Source: an uncultured Oscillospiraceae bacterium
Lineage (GTDB): Bacteria > Bacillota > Clostridia > Oscillospirales > Acutalibacteraceae
NCBI GenBank assembly: GCA_902492045.1
Contig: CABUKB010000015.1
Location: 1 to 38,637, forward strand
Length of the DNA: 38,637 bases
Direction: 5' to 3'
Notes under the pieces: generated by a model
What the model was told of the DNA's origin: nothing
Seen by the model: only the letters and a program-made list of their open reading frames with translations
Databases searched by the model: none
Made by a program: the position numbers and the translations under genes
Part shown: positions 8,237 through 15,407 of the stretch, in pieces
How positions within the stretch are numbered: the first letter of the stretch is position 1
Layout: each line of letters starts with the position of its first letter

Positions 8237-8265
8237 ATTATACTATCTCACCCTACAAAAATCAA
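8237..8265 (-). promoter_or_regulatory. Promoter of the minus-strand sugar transferase
   Basis: On the minus strand: TTGATT (8265-8260), 17-base spacer, perfect TATAAT (8242-8237). The leader would be about 90 bases. Confidence 0.82.
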
Positions 8266-8507
8266 GTTTCATTTTTGTAACACTCCGGAAGTCTGTAGGT
8301 AACGCCATCTTTGCACGGCTGCCTATCCTCTTTTTTGTACAAACTATATTATTATTTGGGGTATTTTACCGGCGGCATCTTCCATTTCGGCCCCTGTTTT
8401 TATTGATAATCGGAAAGTATTTCTCGTTTATCCATCAATCCGCTGACAGGGATCGGGTACAGTGGGGCATACTATTGACGAGAAATCCGAGAGGAGAGGA
8501 TGCCTGT
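8266..8507. other. Rest of the divergent intergenic region
   Basis: The two sugar transferase genes are separated by 368 bases. The minus-strand promoter takes the left part. For the plus strand, possible but weaker elements are TTGATA followed by TTTAT-like sequence near 8403-8431, and CTGACA followed by CATACT near 8442-8473. An open frame continues upstream of the second gene through this region, but it is T-rich, poorly conserved-looking and has no ribosome site. Confidence 0.4.
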
Positions 8508-9155
8508 TTGACCCGATTTTGGAAACGTTTTTTTGATATTTTTGCGTCGGCTTTGCTTTTACTGGTATTATCTCCTCTTTTTCTCGTGATTATGCTGGCC
8601 ATTTCGGCGGATTCATCCGGAGGGGTTATATTTAAGCAAAAACGTGCAGGTTTATACAGCCGGCCGTTCACCTTTTACAAATTTCGTACCATGTACCGCA
8701 GCGCCCCGCGGGATGTCGCCACAGCCGAACTCATGGGCGCTGACCGCTATATCACACCGGTGGGCCGCTTTCTCCGTCAGACCAGCCTGGACGAACTGCC
8801 CCAGTTGTGGAACGTGCTAAAGGGCGATATGAGTCTGGTGGGTCCCCGCCCGGTCGTTCTGACCGAGCGGCGTCTGCTGGCCCTGCGTGCCCGATGGGGA
8901 GCCGACCGGGTTCGGCCGGGCATCACCGGACTGGCCCAGATTCGCGGGCGCGATGAACTTCCTATCCACCGCAAGGCCCTGTACGACCGGTATTACGCTC
9001 GCCACCTGACTCTGGGGCTGGATTGGAAGATTCTGGGGGTCACGGTGAAATACGTATTGAAACGCGAGGGGATCCGGGAAGGGAATCCTGCGGTACGGGT
9101 AGAGCACCGCCGCCCGGTCCGCGAAAAGCCCACCCGTACCCGCAATCGCTTTTAA
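8508..9155 (+). CDS. Second bacterial sugar transferase
   Basis: The 215-residue product is a paralogue of the divergent gene: it has KRFFDIFAS, a membrane segment (about 8-32), KQKRAG followed by FYKFRTM, SLDELPQLWNVLKGDMSLVG, PRPVVLTE and RPGITGLAQIRGRD. I choose TTG at 8508 because GAGGAGAGG lies 8 bases upstream and translation from there begins exactly at the family's usual basic N-terminus; a longer in-frame reading to 8229 adds about 93 residues with no family match. The C-terminus is arginine-rich. It should perform the same priming reaction as its neighbour, possibly with a different sugar or for a different polymer. Confidence 0.9.
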   Translation: MTRFWKRFFDIFASALLLLVLSPLFLVIMLAISADSSGGVIFKQKRAGLYSRPFTFYKFRTMYRSAPRDVATAELMGADRYITPVGRFLRQTSLDELPQLWNVLKGDMSLVGPRPVVLTERRLLALRARWGADRVRPGITGLAQIRGRDELPIHRKALYDRYYARHLTLGLDWKILGVTVKYVLKREGIREGNPAVRVEHRRPVREKPTRTRNRF

Positions 9156-9158
9156 AAA

Positions 9159-9189
9159 GAAAACTCTCCGAAAAAATCGGAGAGTTTTC
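9159..9189. terminator. Bidirectional terminator between convergent genes
   Basis: A perfect 13-bp stem (9159-9171 with 9177-9189) has A-rich and T-rich flanks on both sides. It lies 3 bases after the plus-strand sugar transferase and 3 bases before the folE stop, so it probably serves both. Confidence 0.9.
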
Positions 9190-9192
9190 GGT

Positions 9193-9756
9193 TTATCCGC
9201 GTCCTGTCAACAGGGATAAAGTCTCGGTGCGGGATCGGGCGTCCGCCTTCATACGCCCCCGCAGAGCGGAAGTTTGGGTGCGGGACCCGGCCGCTCGCAC
9301 GCCCCGCATGGTCATACACAGATGCTCCGCTTCGATGATGACGGCCACCCCCTGCGGATTCAGTTCCTGCTCAAGGAAATCGGCGAGTTGAGCCGTCAGC
9401 CGTTCCTGCAACTGCGGGCGCCGGGCAAAGCTATTCACAATGCGGGCGAGCTTGGACAAACCGATGACCCGCCCATCGCGGGGGATATAGGCAATGTGGG
9501 CCACCCCGGTGAAAGGCAGCAGATGATGTTCGCACATAGAATAGAGCGGAATATCCCGCACTGTGACCATCTCATCGTGCTGGTTTTCGTTAAAGATTTT
9601 CAAATGCCGGCGCGGATCCTCTTCGATTCCCGAGAAAATCTCCTCATACATATCGGCCACACGGCGAGGGGTTTCCAAAAGCCCTTCACGGCCGGGATCC
9701 TCCCCGATTGCCTCGAGCAATTCCCGCACCGCCGCTTCAATCCGCTGTTTATCCAT
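9193..9756 (-). CDS. folE: GTP cyclohydrolase I
   Basis: The 187-residue enzyme converts GTP to 7,8-dihydroneopterin triphosphate, the entry to tetrahydrofolate and also to queuosine precursors. Signature elements are Cys75 and His78 in MCEHHLLPF, GLSKLARIVNSFARRPQLQERL, and Cys147 in AEHLCMTMRG; the cysteines and His78 are the expected zinc ligands, so this is the classical zinc type (FolE1). ATG at 9756 has AGAGAGG 8 bases upstream; a GTG three codons earlier is less likely. No other folate or queuosine gene is adjacent. Confidence 0.96.
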   Translation of the reverse strand: MDKQRIEAAVRELLEAIGEDPGREGLLETPRRVADMYEEIFSGIEEDPRRHLKIFNENQHDEMVTVRDIPLYSMCEHHLLPFTGVAHIAYIPRDGRVIGLSKLARIVNSFARRPQLQERLTAQLADFLEQELNPQGVAVIIEAEHLCMTMRGVRAAGSRTQTSALRGRMKADARSRTETLSLLTGRG

Positions 9757-9795
9757 TCGACCCACCTCTCTTTCCAGCCAAACGCCTGTTCCTTC

Positions 9796-9823
9796 ATTAT
9801 AATGAAATGGACAACGGTGTCAA
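9796..9823 (-). promoter_or_regulatory. folE promoter (consensus)
   Basis: On the minus strand: perfect TTGACA (9823-9818), 16-base spacer, perfect TATAAT (9801-9796). The -35 overlaps the stop codon of the upstream Cys4 gene, so folE can be expressed apart from the galactosidase pair. Confidence 0.88.
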
Positions 9824-10035
9824 GTCTCCCCAAGTGGCGGAAAAAGGGTGCAGCCCGTTTCCTGGAATTCCCGAATTTTCTCCCAGATGCGGCTTTCGCT
9901 GCAGGAAAAGCGCCGGGCCAGACAGGGTATACAGAGAAATCCGGAGGCGGCACCCCGATTGACCAACCGCCTGAATGCGCCGACATCGTATGCGTCGAGA
10001 GGACGGCCGCAGTGGGCACAGCGTGCCTCGCTCAC
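9820..10035 (-). CDS. Small Cys4 (zinc-ribbon-like) protein of unknown function
   Basis: The 71-residue protein has two CxxC pairs (CAHC at 6-9, CIPC at 35-38), a likely zinc site, then a helical stretch and a conserved-looking tail GCTLFPPL. I choose GTG at 10035: AAGGAG lies 7 bases upstream, inside the end of the alpha-galactosidase gene, and GTGA overlaps the upstream TGA by four bases. The arrangement implies translational coupling with that gene. I recall similar short proteins in clostridial genomes without an assigned role. A regulator or protein-binding adaptor is possible; nothing in the sequence proves either. Confidence 0.75.
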   Translation of the reverse strand: MSEARCAHCGRPLDAYDVGAFRRLVNRGAASGFLCIPCLARRFSCSESRIWEKIREFQETGCTLFPPLGET

Positions 10036-11174
10036 GCCTTGGCTCCTTGACTTGGCACCAGCTTCAGCCGCAGCAAGCGGCACTCGTGCGGTTTGACCAG
10101 GAGGGGACAATCCGATTCAAACACGCCGAGATCCTTTCCGGCCCAGACATCCCGGACCGCAAAGGCAAATCCCGACATGGGCGGCAGGCCCAAATCCCAC
10201 CAATTCGTATTAATGAGCTGATCCACATCGGTCATGTTCGCGTATACGAGCGCATACCCACCGTCCGAAAGCTGTTTGGCCCAGGCGAAAGGCGCGCCGC
10301 CCCACATACATTTGGTGACCTGGAAAGGCTGGCACTTCGCGTCGGCGTGAATAGCCAGAACCTCTCGGTTCGTCAGCATATCGCGGACGGCGCTGTCCAT
10401 CGACCTCACGTCGCACCCCACCATCAAAGGGGAACTCATAAAAGCCCACAGGGTAAAATGGGTACGGTATTCCTCCAGCGTACATCCGTTTACGCCGACA
10501 TACCCCTTGCCGTTCATCCCCACAATCAGCATATCCATATCGTTGAAACAGCCGAGGCCGCCGTAGGGAAGAATATCGCGCTGCTGTTCAAACAGCGATT
10601 TCACCGATTCCCAGGAATCCACAATATCCCCGGTGGAACGCCACATATCCGCGCCGGTGGAACGGATCCACTTGGCGGTGTCGTCCACACCCCAACTGCA
10701 GGCGCTGAATACGATATCCCGGCCGGTAGCTTTAAGCGCCATGCTCATCCGGTTGTAGAGCAGCCGCCCATCAATCGAATCCGGCTTATAACAATAATCG
10801 TATTTCAGGAAATCCACGCCCCAGTCGGCAAAAGTCTGCGCGTCCTGGAACTCATGTCCAAAGCTGCCGGGATAATTTGCGCAGGTTTTGGTCCCCACGC
10901 AGGAATACATACCGAATTTAAACCCCAGGCTGTGTATGTAGTCGGACAGGGCTTTCATGCCGTGGGGGAATAGATCCGGATTGGGGACCAGCCGGCCTTC
11001 CCCATCCCGGTCCTTGAGGGACCAGCAGTCGTCGATGACGATATACTCGTATCCAGCATCTTGCAAACCGTTTTTTACCATAGCCTCGGCCGATTCCCGA
11101 ACCAGCGCATCGTTAATAGAGGCGCCGAAAGTGTTCCAGGTGTTCCATCCTTTCAGGGGTTTGGGCAATTCCAT
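10032..11174 (-). CDS. Alpha-galactosidase, glycoside hydrolase family 27
   Basis: The 380-residue protein has the GH27 pattern: GWNTWNTF at the start, YIVIDDCW, FGMYS, the nucleophile Asp126 in KYDYCY, CSWGVDDTAKW, and the acid/base Asp183 in RSTGDIVDSW. Such retaining enzymes release terminal alpha-galactose from raffinose-family sugars or galactomannan oligosaccharides; some relatives act on other alpha-linked sugars. There is no signal peptide, so it is predicted to be intracellular and to need imported substrates, but no sugar transporter is in the window. ATG at 11174 follows GGAGGG by 6 bases. A small Cys4 gene overlaps its stop. Confidence 0.93.
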   Translation of the reverse strand: MELPKPLKGWNTWNTFGASINDALVRESAEAMVKNGLQDAGYEYIVIDDCWSLKDRDGEGRLVPNPDLFPHGMKALSDYIHSLGFKFGMYSCVGTKTCANYPGSFGHEFQDAQTFADWGVDFLKYDYCYKPDSIDGRLLYNRMSMALKATGRDIVFSACSWGVDDTAKWIRSTGADMWRSTGDIVDSWESVKSLFEQQRDILPYGGLGCFNDMDMLIVGMNGKGYVGVNGCTLEEYRTHFTLWAFMSSPLMVGCDVRSMDSAVRDMLTNREVLAIHADAKCQPFQVTKCMWGGAPFAWAKQLSDGGYALVYANMTDVDQLINTNWWDLGLPPMSGFAFAVRDVWAGKDLGVFESDCPLLVKPHECRLLRLKLVPSQGAKA

Positions 11175-11218
11175 ATGTTTCCCTCCGTTTTTTGTGTTCG
11201 GCGGTGTTCGCCGCTGCC

Positions 11219-11247
11219 ATTCTAGCATAACCTTTTTGCCTTTTCAA
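11219..11247 (-). promoter_or_regulatory. Promoter of the alpha-galactosidase gene
   Basis: On the minus strand: TTGAAA (11247-11242), 17-base spacer ending in TGC, then TAGAAT (11224-11219), an extended -10 arrangement. Confidence 0.75.
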
Positions 11248-11388
11248 TCTTTTTTTAGGGCTCTTACTTCAGAGATTTGTCGAGGATCCTGTCACCCATT
11301 TTTCGTTCCCGAATACCATGTCAGTAGGGGCCGGAGCCGTGAGAATATTTGCGGCAGCCTGCCGAACAAAAACGCTGGAGGGATGACC

Positions 11389-12495
11389 ATGTCGGGAATT
11401 CATGCGCCGGTCCGTTTCTTTCTGGGAGCGAATACGCCGGGGGGCTTCGTGGGATACATAGACGATTTGTACGATGCCAAAGACGGATGGCAGGCTTACA
11501 TCATTAAAAGCGGTCCCGGCACGGGCAAGTCCTCCCTGATGAAGGCCGTGCTGGAACAATTGACGGAACTGGGGCAGGAGGCAGAAGTCATTTGCTGCTC
11601 CTCCGATCCTCAGTCTCTCGACGGGGTGATCTTCCCCGGGCTGAAGATGTGCATTTTGGACGGCACCGCTCCCCATGTCATGGAACCGGCCTACTGGGGC
11701 GCCGTGGAACAGATCATACCTCTGGCCGGGTGCATGGATACCGCGCTGCTGCACCGTAAGGCGCCGGCCATCATCGCGGCGACGGACGCCAACAAAGCGA
11801 TGCATGCCCGCTGCCGAAAATTTCTAGGTGCGGCGGCCTCCCTGATTGGGGACAGCACCCGCATCGCGGCGGAATGCACCGACTCCGCCAAAGCCATCCG
11901 TTGTGCGGCCCGCATCGCCGCCCGGGAATTTGGGCCTTTATCCGAGACCCCCGGACGGGAAAAACGGCGGTTTCTCAGCGCCATAACCCCTGACGGACTG
12001 ATCACATTCCACGAAACGCTGCAAGCCCTGTGTCCCCGCATTTATGCGGTGGAAGACGATTACGGCGCCGCCTCCCGCCTCTTTTTTGCCGAACTGCGCG
12101 AGCGCGCACTCGCAGCCGGACTGGATATCGTGACATGCACCTGTCCGCTCGCCCCCTATGACAAAATCGAACACCTGATCGTCCCCTCGCTGGGGATTGG
12201 CTTCACCACATCCAATCCGTGGCATAAGGCGGATTTCCCGGTATACCGCCGGATTCATGCCGCGCGTTTTACCGACTCGGAAAAACTACGGCTCAAACGC
12301 CAACTGCTCTCCTTCAACCGCCGGGCCGCGCGGGAACTGTTGGGAGAGGCGGTGGCGATCTCCGCCGAAGCAAAAGCCCTGCACGATAAAATGGAACAAT
12401 TCAACGTCGCGGCCATGGACTGGGAACAAGCGGAGGCCATCACCCAGGAGACTGTCACGCTGTTCACCGCCGCTGCCCTCGGGACCGCGGATTGA
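11389..12495 (+). CDS. Duplicated P-loop ATPase (PRK06851-like), second site degenerate
   Basis: The 368-residue protein begins at ATG 11389 with GGAGGG six bases upstream; an overlapping ATG two codons earlier sits on that site. Its first half has RFFLGANTPGGFVGYIDDL then Walker A GPGTGKSS (42-49). The second half repeats the pattern: RRFLSAITPDGLITF (194-208) followed by VEDDYGAASR (221-230). When the halves are aligned, the Walker lysine Lys47 falls opposite Ser229 and Gly46 opposite Ala228, so only the first site should bind ATP. Both halves also share a C-rich strand (VICCSSDP, VTCTCPLAP). The family is of unknown function. It is monocistronic, ending in a strong hairpin. Confidence 0.85.
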   Translation: MSGIHAPVRFFLGANTPGGFVGYIDDLYDAKDGWQAYIIKSGPGTGKSSLMKAVLEQLTELGQEAEVICCSSDPQSLDGVIFPGLKMCILDGTAPHVMEPAYWGAVEQIIPLAGCMDTALLHRKAPAIIAATDANKAMHARCRKFLGAAASLIGDSTRIAAECTDSAKAIRCAARIAAREFGPLSETPGREKRRFLSAITPDGLITFHETLQALCPRIYAVEDDYGAASRLFFAELRERALAAGLDIVTCTCPLAPYDKIEHLIVPSLGIGFTTSNPWHKADFPVYRRIHAARFTDSEKLRLKRQLLSFNRRAARELLGEAVAISAEAKALHDKMEQFNVAAMDWEQAEAITQETVTLFTAAALGTAD

Positions 12496-12544
12496 GCGTA
12501 TCAAACCCATGGCTTCTGCCGTCCCCGATATAGATACCGTAAAG

Positions 12545-12577
12545 AAATGGCTTGAACATGCATGTTCAAGCCATTTT
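12545..12577 (+). terminator. Terminator after the duplicated ATPase gene
   Basis: A 32-base perfect palindrome (12545-12576) forms a stem of up to 14 bp with a small loop and ends in five T residues. It begins 49 bases after the stop codon and may also serve the opposing gene. Confidence 0.88.
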
Positions 12578-12663
12578 TGCTCTCAAAATGCCCTTCCAGA
12601 ATACCGTTTCCCGTCAGTCCCTATAAGTCATACAGTGGGCCGTATCCGCATGCCGCCTTTCCT

Positions 12664-13845
12664 CTAATCGTCGTCCTCGCCAAACGGCATCCGGTTTTCG
12701 CCCTCTCCGCCCGCGCGGATCTTGCATTCTTCCCGGCGTTTTCGGTAATCAATAAAATCCTTCACAAGCATCTGAATCATGGCCATGACCGGAACCCCCA
12801 GGAAGATTCCCCAGAAACCGAAGAACCCGCCCCCCACTGTGATGGCCAGCAGCACGTAGATCGCTTTAATCCCAACCGAATTGCTGACGATCCGGGGCTG
12901 GATGATGTTGCCGTCGATCTGCTGCATGGCGAGAATGTAGATGGCGACGAAGACCGCCCCATAGATGTTGCCGGAGAGCAGCGCCACCAGCACACAGATC
13001 ACCCCGCCGATGATCGCCCCGAAATAGGGGATCATGTTCATAATGCCAAGCATCATGCCGAGTACAGGCGCATTGGGCAGCCTGGCAATGAGCAAGCCGA
13101 TGGTCGCCAGCACTCCGACAATGCAGGCGTCGATCGCCTGACTGTAGAAATAGCTGTAGAAAATTTTGGTAATCTTATGCGTGTAGGTGCTGCAAAAGGC
13201 GATCCCCCGGGGTTTGATGACGATCCCCGCCACCGCTTTGACCGCCCGGATCAGGGATTCCCGGCCGAGCAGCATATACACCGAAATGATGAACGCCATA
13301 AAAATATCCAGCAGGGAGGTGGTGAAGTTGAGAATCCCCTGAAAATAGGAGAAAATGCGGTCGGCCGTCAGCTGGCTGCTGATCCAGGCATAGAGATCCT
13401 GGATGCGTTCCTCCAGGTGTAGCCCCTCTAAAAGGCCGCCTTCCTTGGTATATTCGGCCAAAAAAGCCATTACGTTATTATAGTACCCCGGAACTGCCGA
13501 TACAAAATCCATAATCGCGTGATACAGCGCAGGAAGCGCCAGATACCCGATCAAAGTCAACAGACCAAACAGGAGCAGATAAACAATGACCACCGCCGTC
13601 GGGCGCGCCAATTTTTGCATGACCGGCTTCGGAGAACGGAGGAACAGCCCTTCGATCTTGCTGCATGGGCCGTACAGCAAAAAGGCCATGCCGAACCCGA
13701 TGACAAACGGGCTGAGGATGTCCAGCAGCTTGGAGAAAAATCCACCGATCTCCACGAGGTTGTCAAAGGTCTTGTAAACCGCGATGATCGCCACCGCGAG
13801 CAGGAACAGGGAAAGCCACTGAGCAAGACCCTTCAAGCGTTTCAT
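12664..13845 (-). CDS. AI-2E/YtvI-like multi-pass membrane transporter
   Basis: The 393-residue protein has about seven to eight hydrophobic helices in the AI-2E transporter arrangement: an N-terminal pair, a soluble segment (about 110-165), then a C-terminal bundle. The family motif region is MNMIPYFGAIIGGVICVL, followed by QQIDGNIIQPRIV, both typical. Members have been linked to autoinducer-2, sodium or small-molecule export; the substrate here is unknown. It ends in an acidic tail (EDDD). The ribosome site is modest (AAGAGGCGG). It is monocistronic with its own promoter. A YtvI-like sporulation role is possible but unproven. Confidence 0.9.
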   Translation of the reverse strand: MKRLKGLAQWLSLFLLAVAIIAVYKTFDNLVEIGGFFSKLLDILSPFVIGFGMAFLLYGPCSKIEGLFLRSPKPVMQKLARPTAVVIVYLLLFGLLTLIGYLALPALYHAIMDFVSAVPGYYNNVMAFLAEYTKEGGLLEGLHLEERIQDLYAWISSQLTADRIFSYFQGILNFTTSLLDIFMAFIISVYMLLGRESLIRAVKAVAGIVIKPRGIAFCSTYTHKITKIFYSYFYSQAIDACIVGVLATIGLLIARLPNAPVLGMMLGIMNMIPYFGAIIGGVICVLVALLSGNIYGAVFVAIYILAMQQIDGNIIQPRIVSNSVGIKAIYVLLAITVGGGFFGFWGIFLGVPVMAMIQMLVKDFIDYRKRREECKIRAGGEGENRMPFGEDDD

Positions 13846-13892
13846 ATGCCGCCTCTTTTCCTAGCAGTTTGGGAGCATCCCGTCATACCGAC

Positions 13893-13921
13893 AGTATACC
13901 AATTCTCCCCTGTAAATACAA
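13893..13921 (-). promoter_or_regulatory. Promoter of the AI-2E-type gene
   Basis: On the minus strand: TTGTAT (13921-13916), 17-base spacer ending in TGG, TATACT (13898-13893), an extended -10 promoter. Confidence 0.7.
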
Positions 13922-14021
13922 GGAAAGAATTTATGAAGATCCAGGGCCGCCGGATCGGTTACACTGTCGAGCAAGCCGCGCCTGTCGTCGCATTGGCGGA
14001 GGCCATGCCCCGAGACGCCAT

Positions 14022-14057
14022 AAAAAGGGGCGGATGCATTCTCTTAGCATCCGCCCC
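14022..14057 (-). terminator. Terminator of the hrcA-grpE-dnaK-dnaJ operon
   Basis: A perfect 11-bp GC-rich stem (14027-14037 with 14047-14057) has a 9-base loop and, on the minus strand, is followed by five T residues. It lies about 120 bases past the dnaJ stop. The rest of the 330-base gap between dnaJ and the AI-2E-type gene holds only that gene's promoter, and I see no convincing gene in it. Confidence 0.88.
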
Positions 14058-14175
14058 ACGAACCCCGTGCGGGCCATAATGTGAGCCGTCTTTCGCATCC
14101 TATGAATACGAATCCCCGCCTATCCCCGGTTCATACGGTTAAACCCTTGTGCGGCAGGTCCATCCCAACAAGGGA

Positions 14176-15315
14176 TCATGAATTGAAGGCATCCCGCAAT
14201 TTGTCAAAAAAGCCGCGTCGTTTTTGATAGTTCTTCTCACCAAGAGACTCCTCGAAGGCACGCAGCAGCTTCTTCTGCTCCGCAGTCAGGTTTTTGGGCA
14301 CCTCGACCGTTATATGGACCACTTCATCGCCATGGCCCCGGCCGTTGATGAAAGGAAATCCCTTGCCCTTCAACCGGAAGGTCTCGCCGGGCTGGGCCCC
14401 TTCCCGGATGGGATAGGAGACGTTGCCGTCCAGGGTGGGGACCTGCACCTCTGCGCCGAGAGCCATCTGGGTAAAGGTCAGAGGCAGTTCGCAATGGATA
14501 TCGTACCCCTCCCGTTCAAATACAGGATGAGGCCGGACCGCAATCTGAATCTCCAGATCTCCTGCGGGTCCTCCGTTTGTCCCCGCATTGCCCTTGCCCC
14601 GGATCGTGATCACCTGCCCGTCCGCAATTCCGGCGGGGATGTTGATCCCCACCGAGGAAAGACGGCGCACCTGCCCGGTGCCGGAACAGGTCTGGCAGGG
14701 CCTATCAATGATTTTTCCCTTGCCGCGGCATCGGGAACAAACTGTCTGGGTTTGAATGACCCCAAAGGGGGTACGCTGCTGGCGGCGCTCCTGCCCGGTG
14801 CCGTTGCAGGACGGACAGGTCTGCGGTGTGCTGCCTTTGGCAGCGCCGGAACCGCGGCAATCCGGACAGGTATCCACCAGACGGACATCCACTTGCTTTT
14901 TGCAGCCCCTGGCCGCCTCCTCAAAGGAAATGACCACCGAGGCCGACGCGTCAGCGCCCCGCCGGGGCGCGTTGGGATTGGCCCGGCGGGAACCGCCGCC
15001 GAAGAAGGAGGAAAAAATATCGCCCAGGTCGATGTCCATCCCGTCGAAACCATAGCCCTGATAGCCGCCCGCGCCAAAATTCGGATCCACCCCGGCATGC
15101 CCGTATTGGTCGTACCGCGCTTTTTTCTGCGGGTCCGAGAGGACCTCATAGGCCTCATTGACCTCCTTGAAACGCGCCTCCGCTTCCTTATCGCCGGGAT
15201 TGAGATCCGGATGGTACTTTTTCGCCATCTGCCGGTAGGCTTTTTTAATTTCGTCCTCCGAAGCACCCTTGGCGATACCGAGTACCTCATAATAATCGCG
15301 CTTGTTGTCCGCCAT
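14176..15315 (-). CDS. dnaJ: Chaperone DnaJ
   Basis: The 379-residue co-chaperone delivers clients to DnaK and stimulates its ATPase. Domains in order: J-domain with HPD in KKYHPDLNPG (about 1-70), a Gly/Phe-rich linker (about 75-110), four CxxCxGxG zinc repeats (CPDCRGSG, CPSCNGTG, CSRCRGKG, CQTCSGTG), then the client-binding C-terminal domains. This is a full type I DnaJ of normal length. The start at 15315 is supported by GGAGTGG about 8 bases upstream and the canonical N-terminus MADNKRDYYEVLG. It is the last gene of the heat-shock operon, 92 bases after dnaK. Confidence 0.98.
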   Translation of the reverse strand: MADNKRDYYEVLGIAKGASEDEIKKAYRQMAKKYHPDLNPGDKEAEARFKEVNEAYEVLSDPQKKARYDQYGHAGVDPNFGAGGYQGYGFDGMDIDLGDIFSSFFGGGSRRANPNAPRRGADASASVVISFEEAARGCKKQVDVRLVDTCPDCRGSGAAKGSTPQTCPSCNGTGQERRQQRTPFGVIQTQTVCSRCRGKGKIIDRPCQTCSGTGQVRRLSSVGINIPAGIADGQVITIRGKGNAGTNGGPAGDLEIQIAVRPHPVFEREGYDIHCELPLTFTQMALGAEVQVPTLDGNVSYPIREGAQPGETFRLKGKGFPFINGRGHGDEVVHITVEVPKNLTAEQKKLLRAFEESLGEKNYQKRRGFFDKLRDAFNS

Positions 15316-15344
15316 GTGTGACCACTCCATCCAAACACAGGCAA

Positions 15345-15372
15345 AGAGTCAGCCGGTCCGCCGGCTGGCTCT
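15345..15372 (-). terminator. Hairpin between dnaK and dnaJ
   Basis: A 12-bp stem (15345-15356 with 15361-15372, one G-T pair) and 4-base loop, followed on the minus strand by only three T residues. It looks like an attenuator or RNA-processing hairpin that would set lower dnaJ than dnaK levels. Confidence 0.6.
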
Positions 15373-15407
15373 CTGCGCTGTGCAAATCGGGGATTTGAAA
15401 TCGGTGT

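Noticed and set aside
8229..8507. N-terminal extension of the plus-strand sugar transferase
   Set aside because: The extension has no family match, and a good ribosome site supports TTG at 8508.
13933..14079. A 48-codon plus-strand frame with AAGGAAAG before ATG, between the AI-2E-type gene and dnaJ
   Set aside because: It runs through both arms of the dnaJ-operon terminator and has no recognisable features; the ribosome-like site is probably chance.
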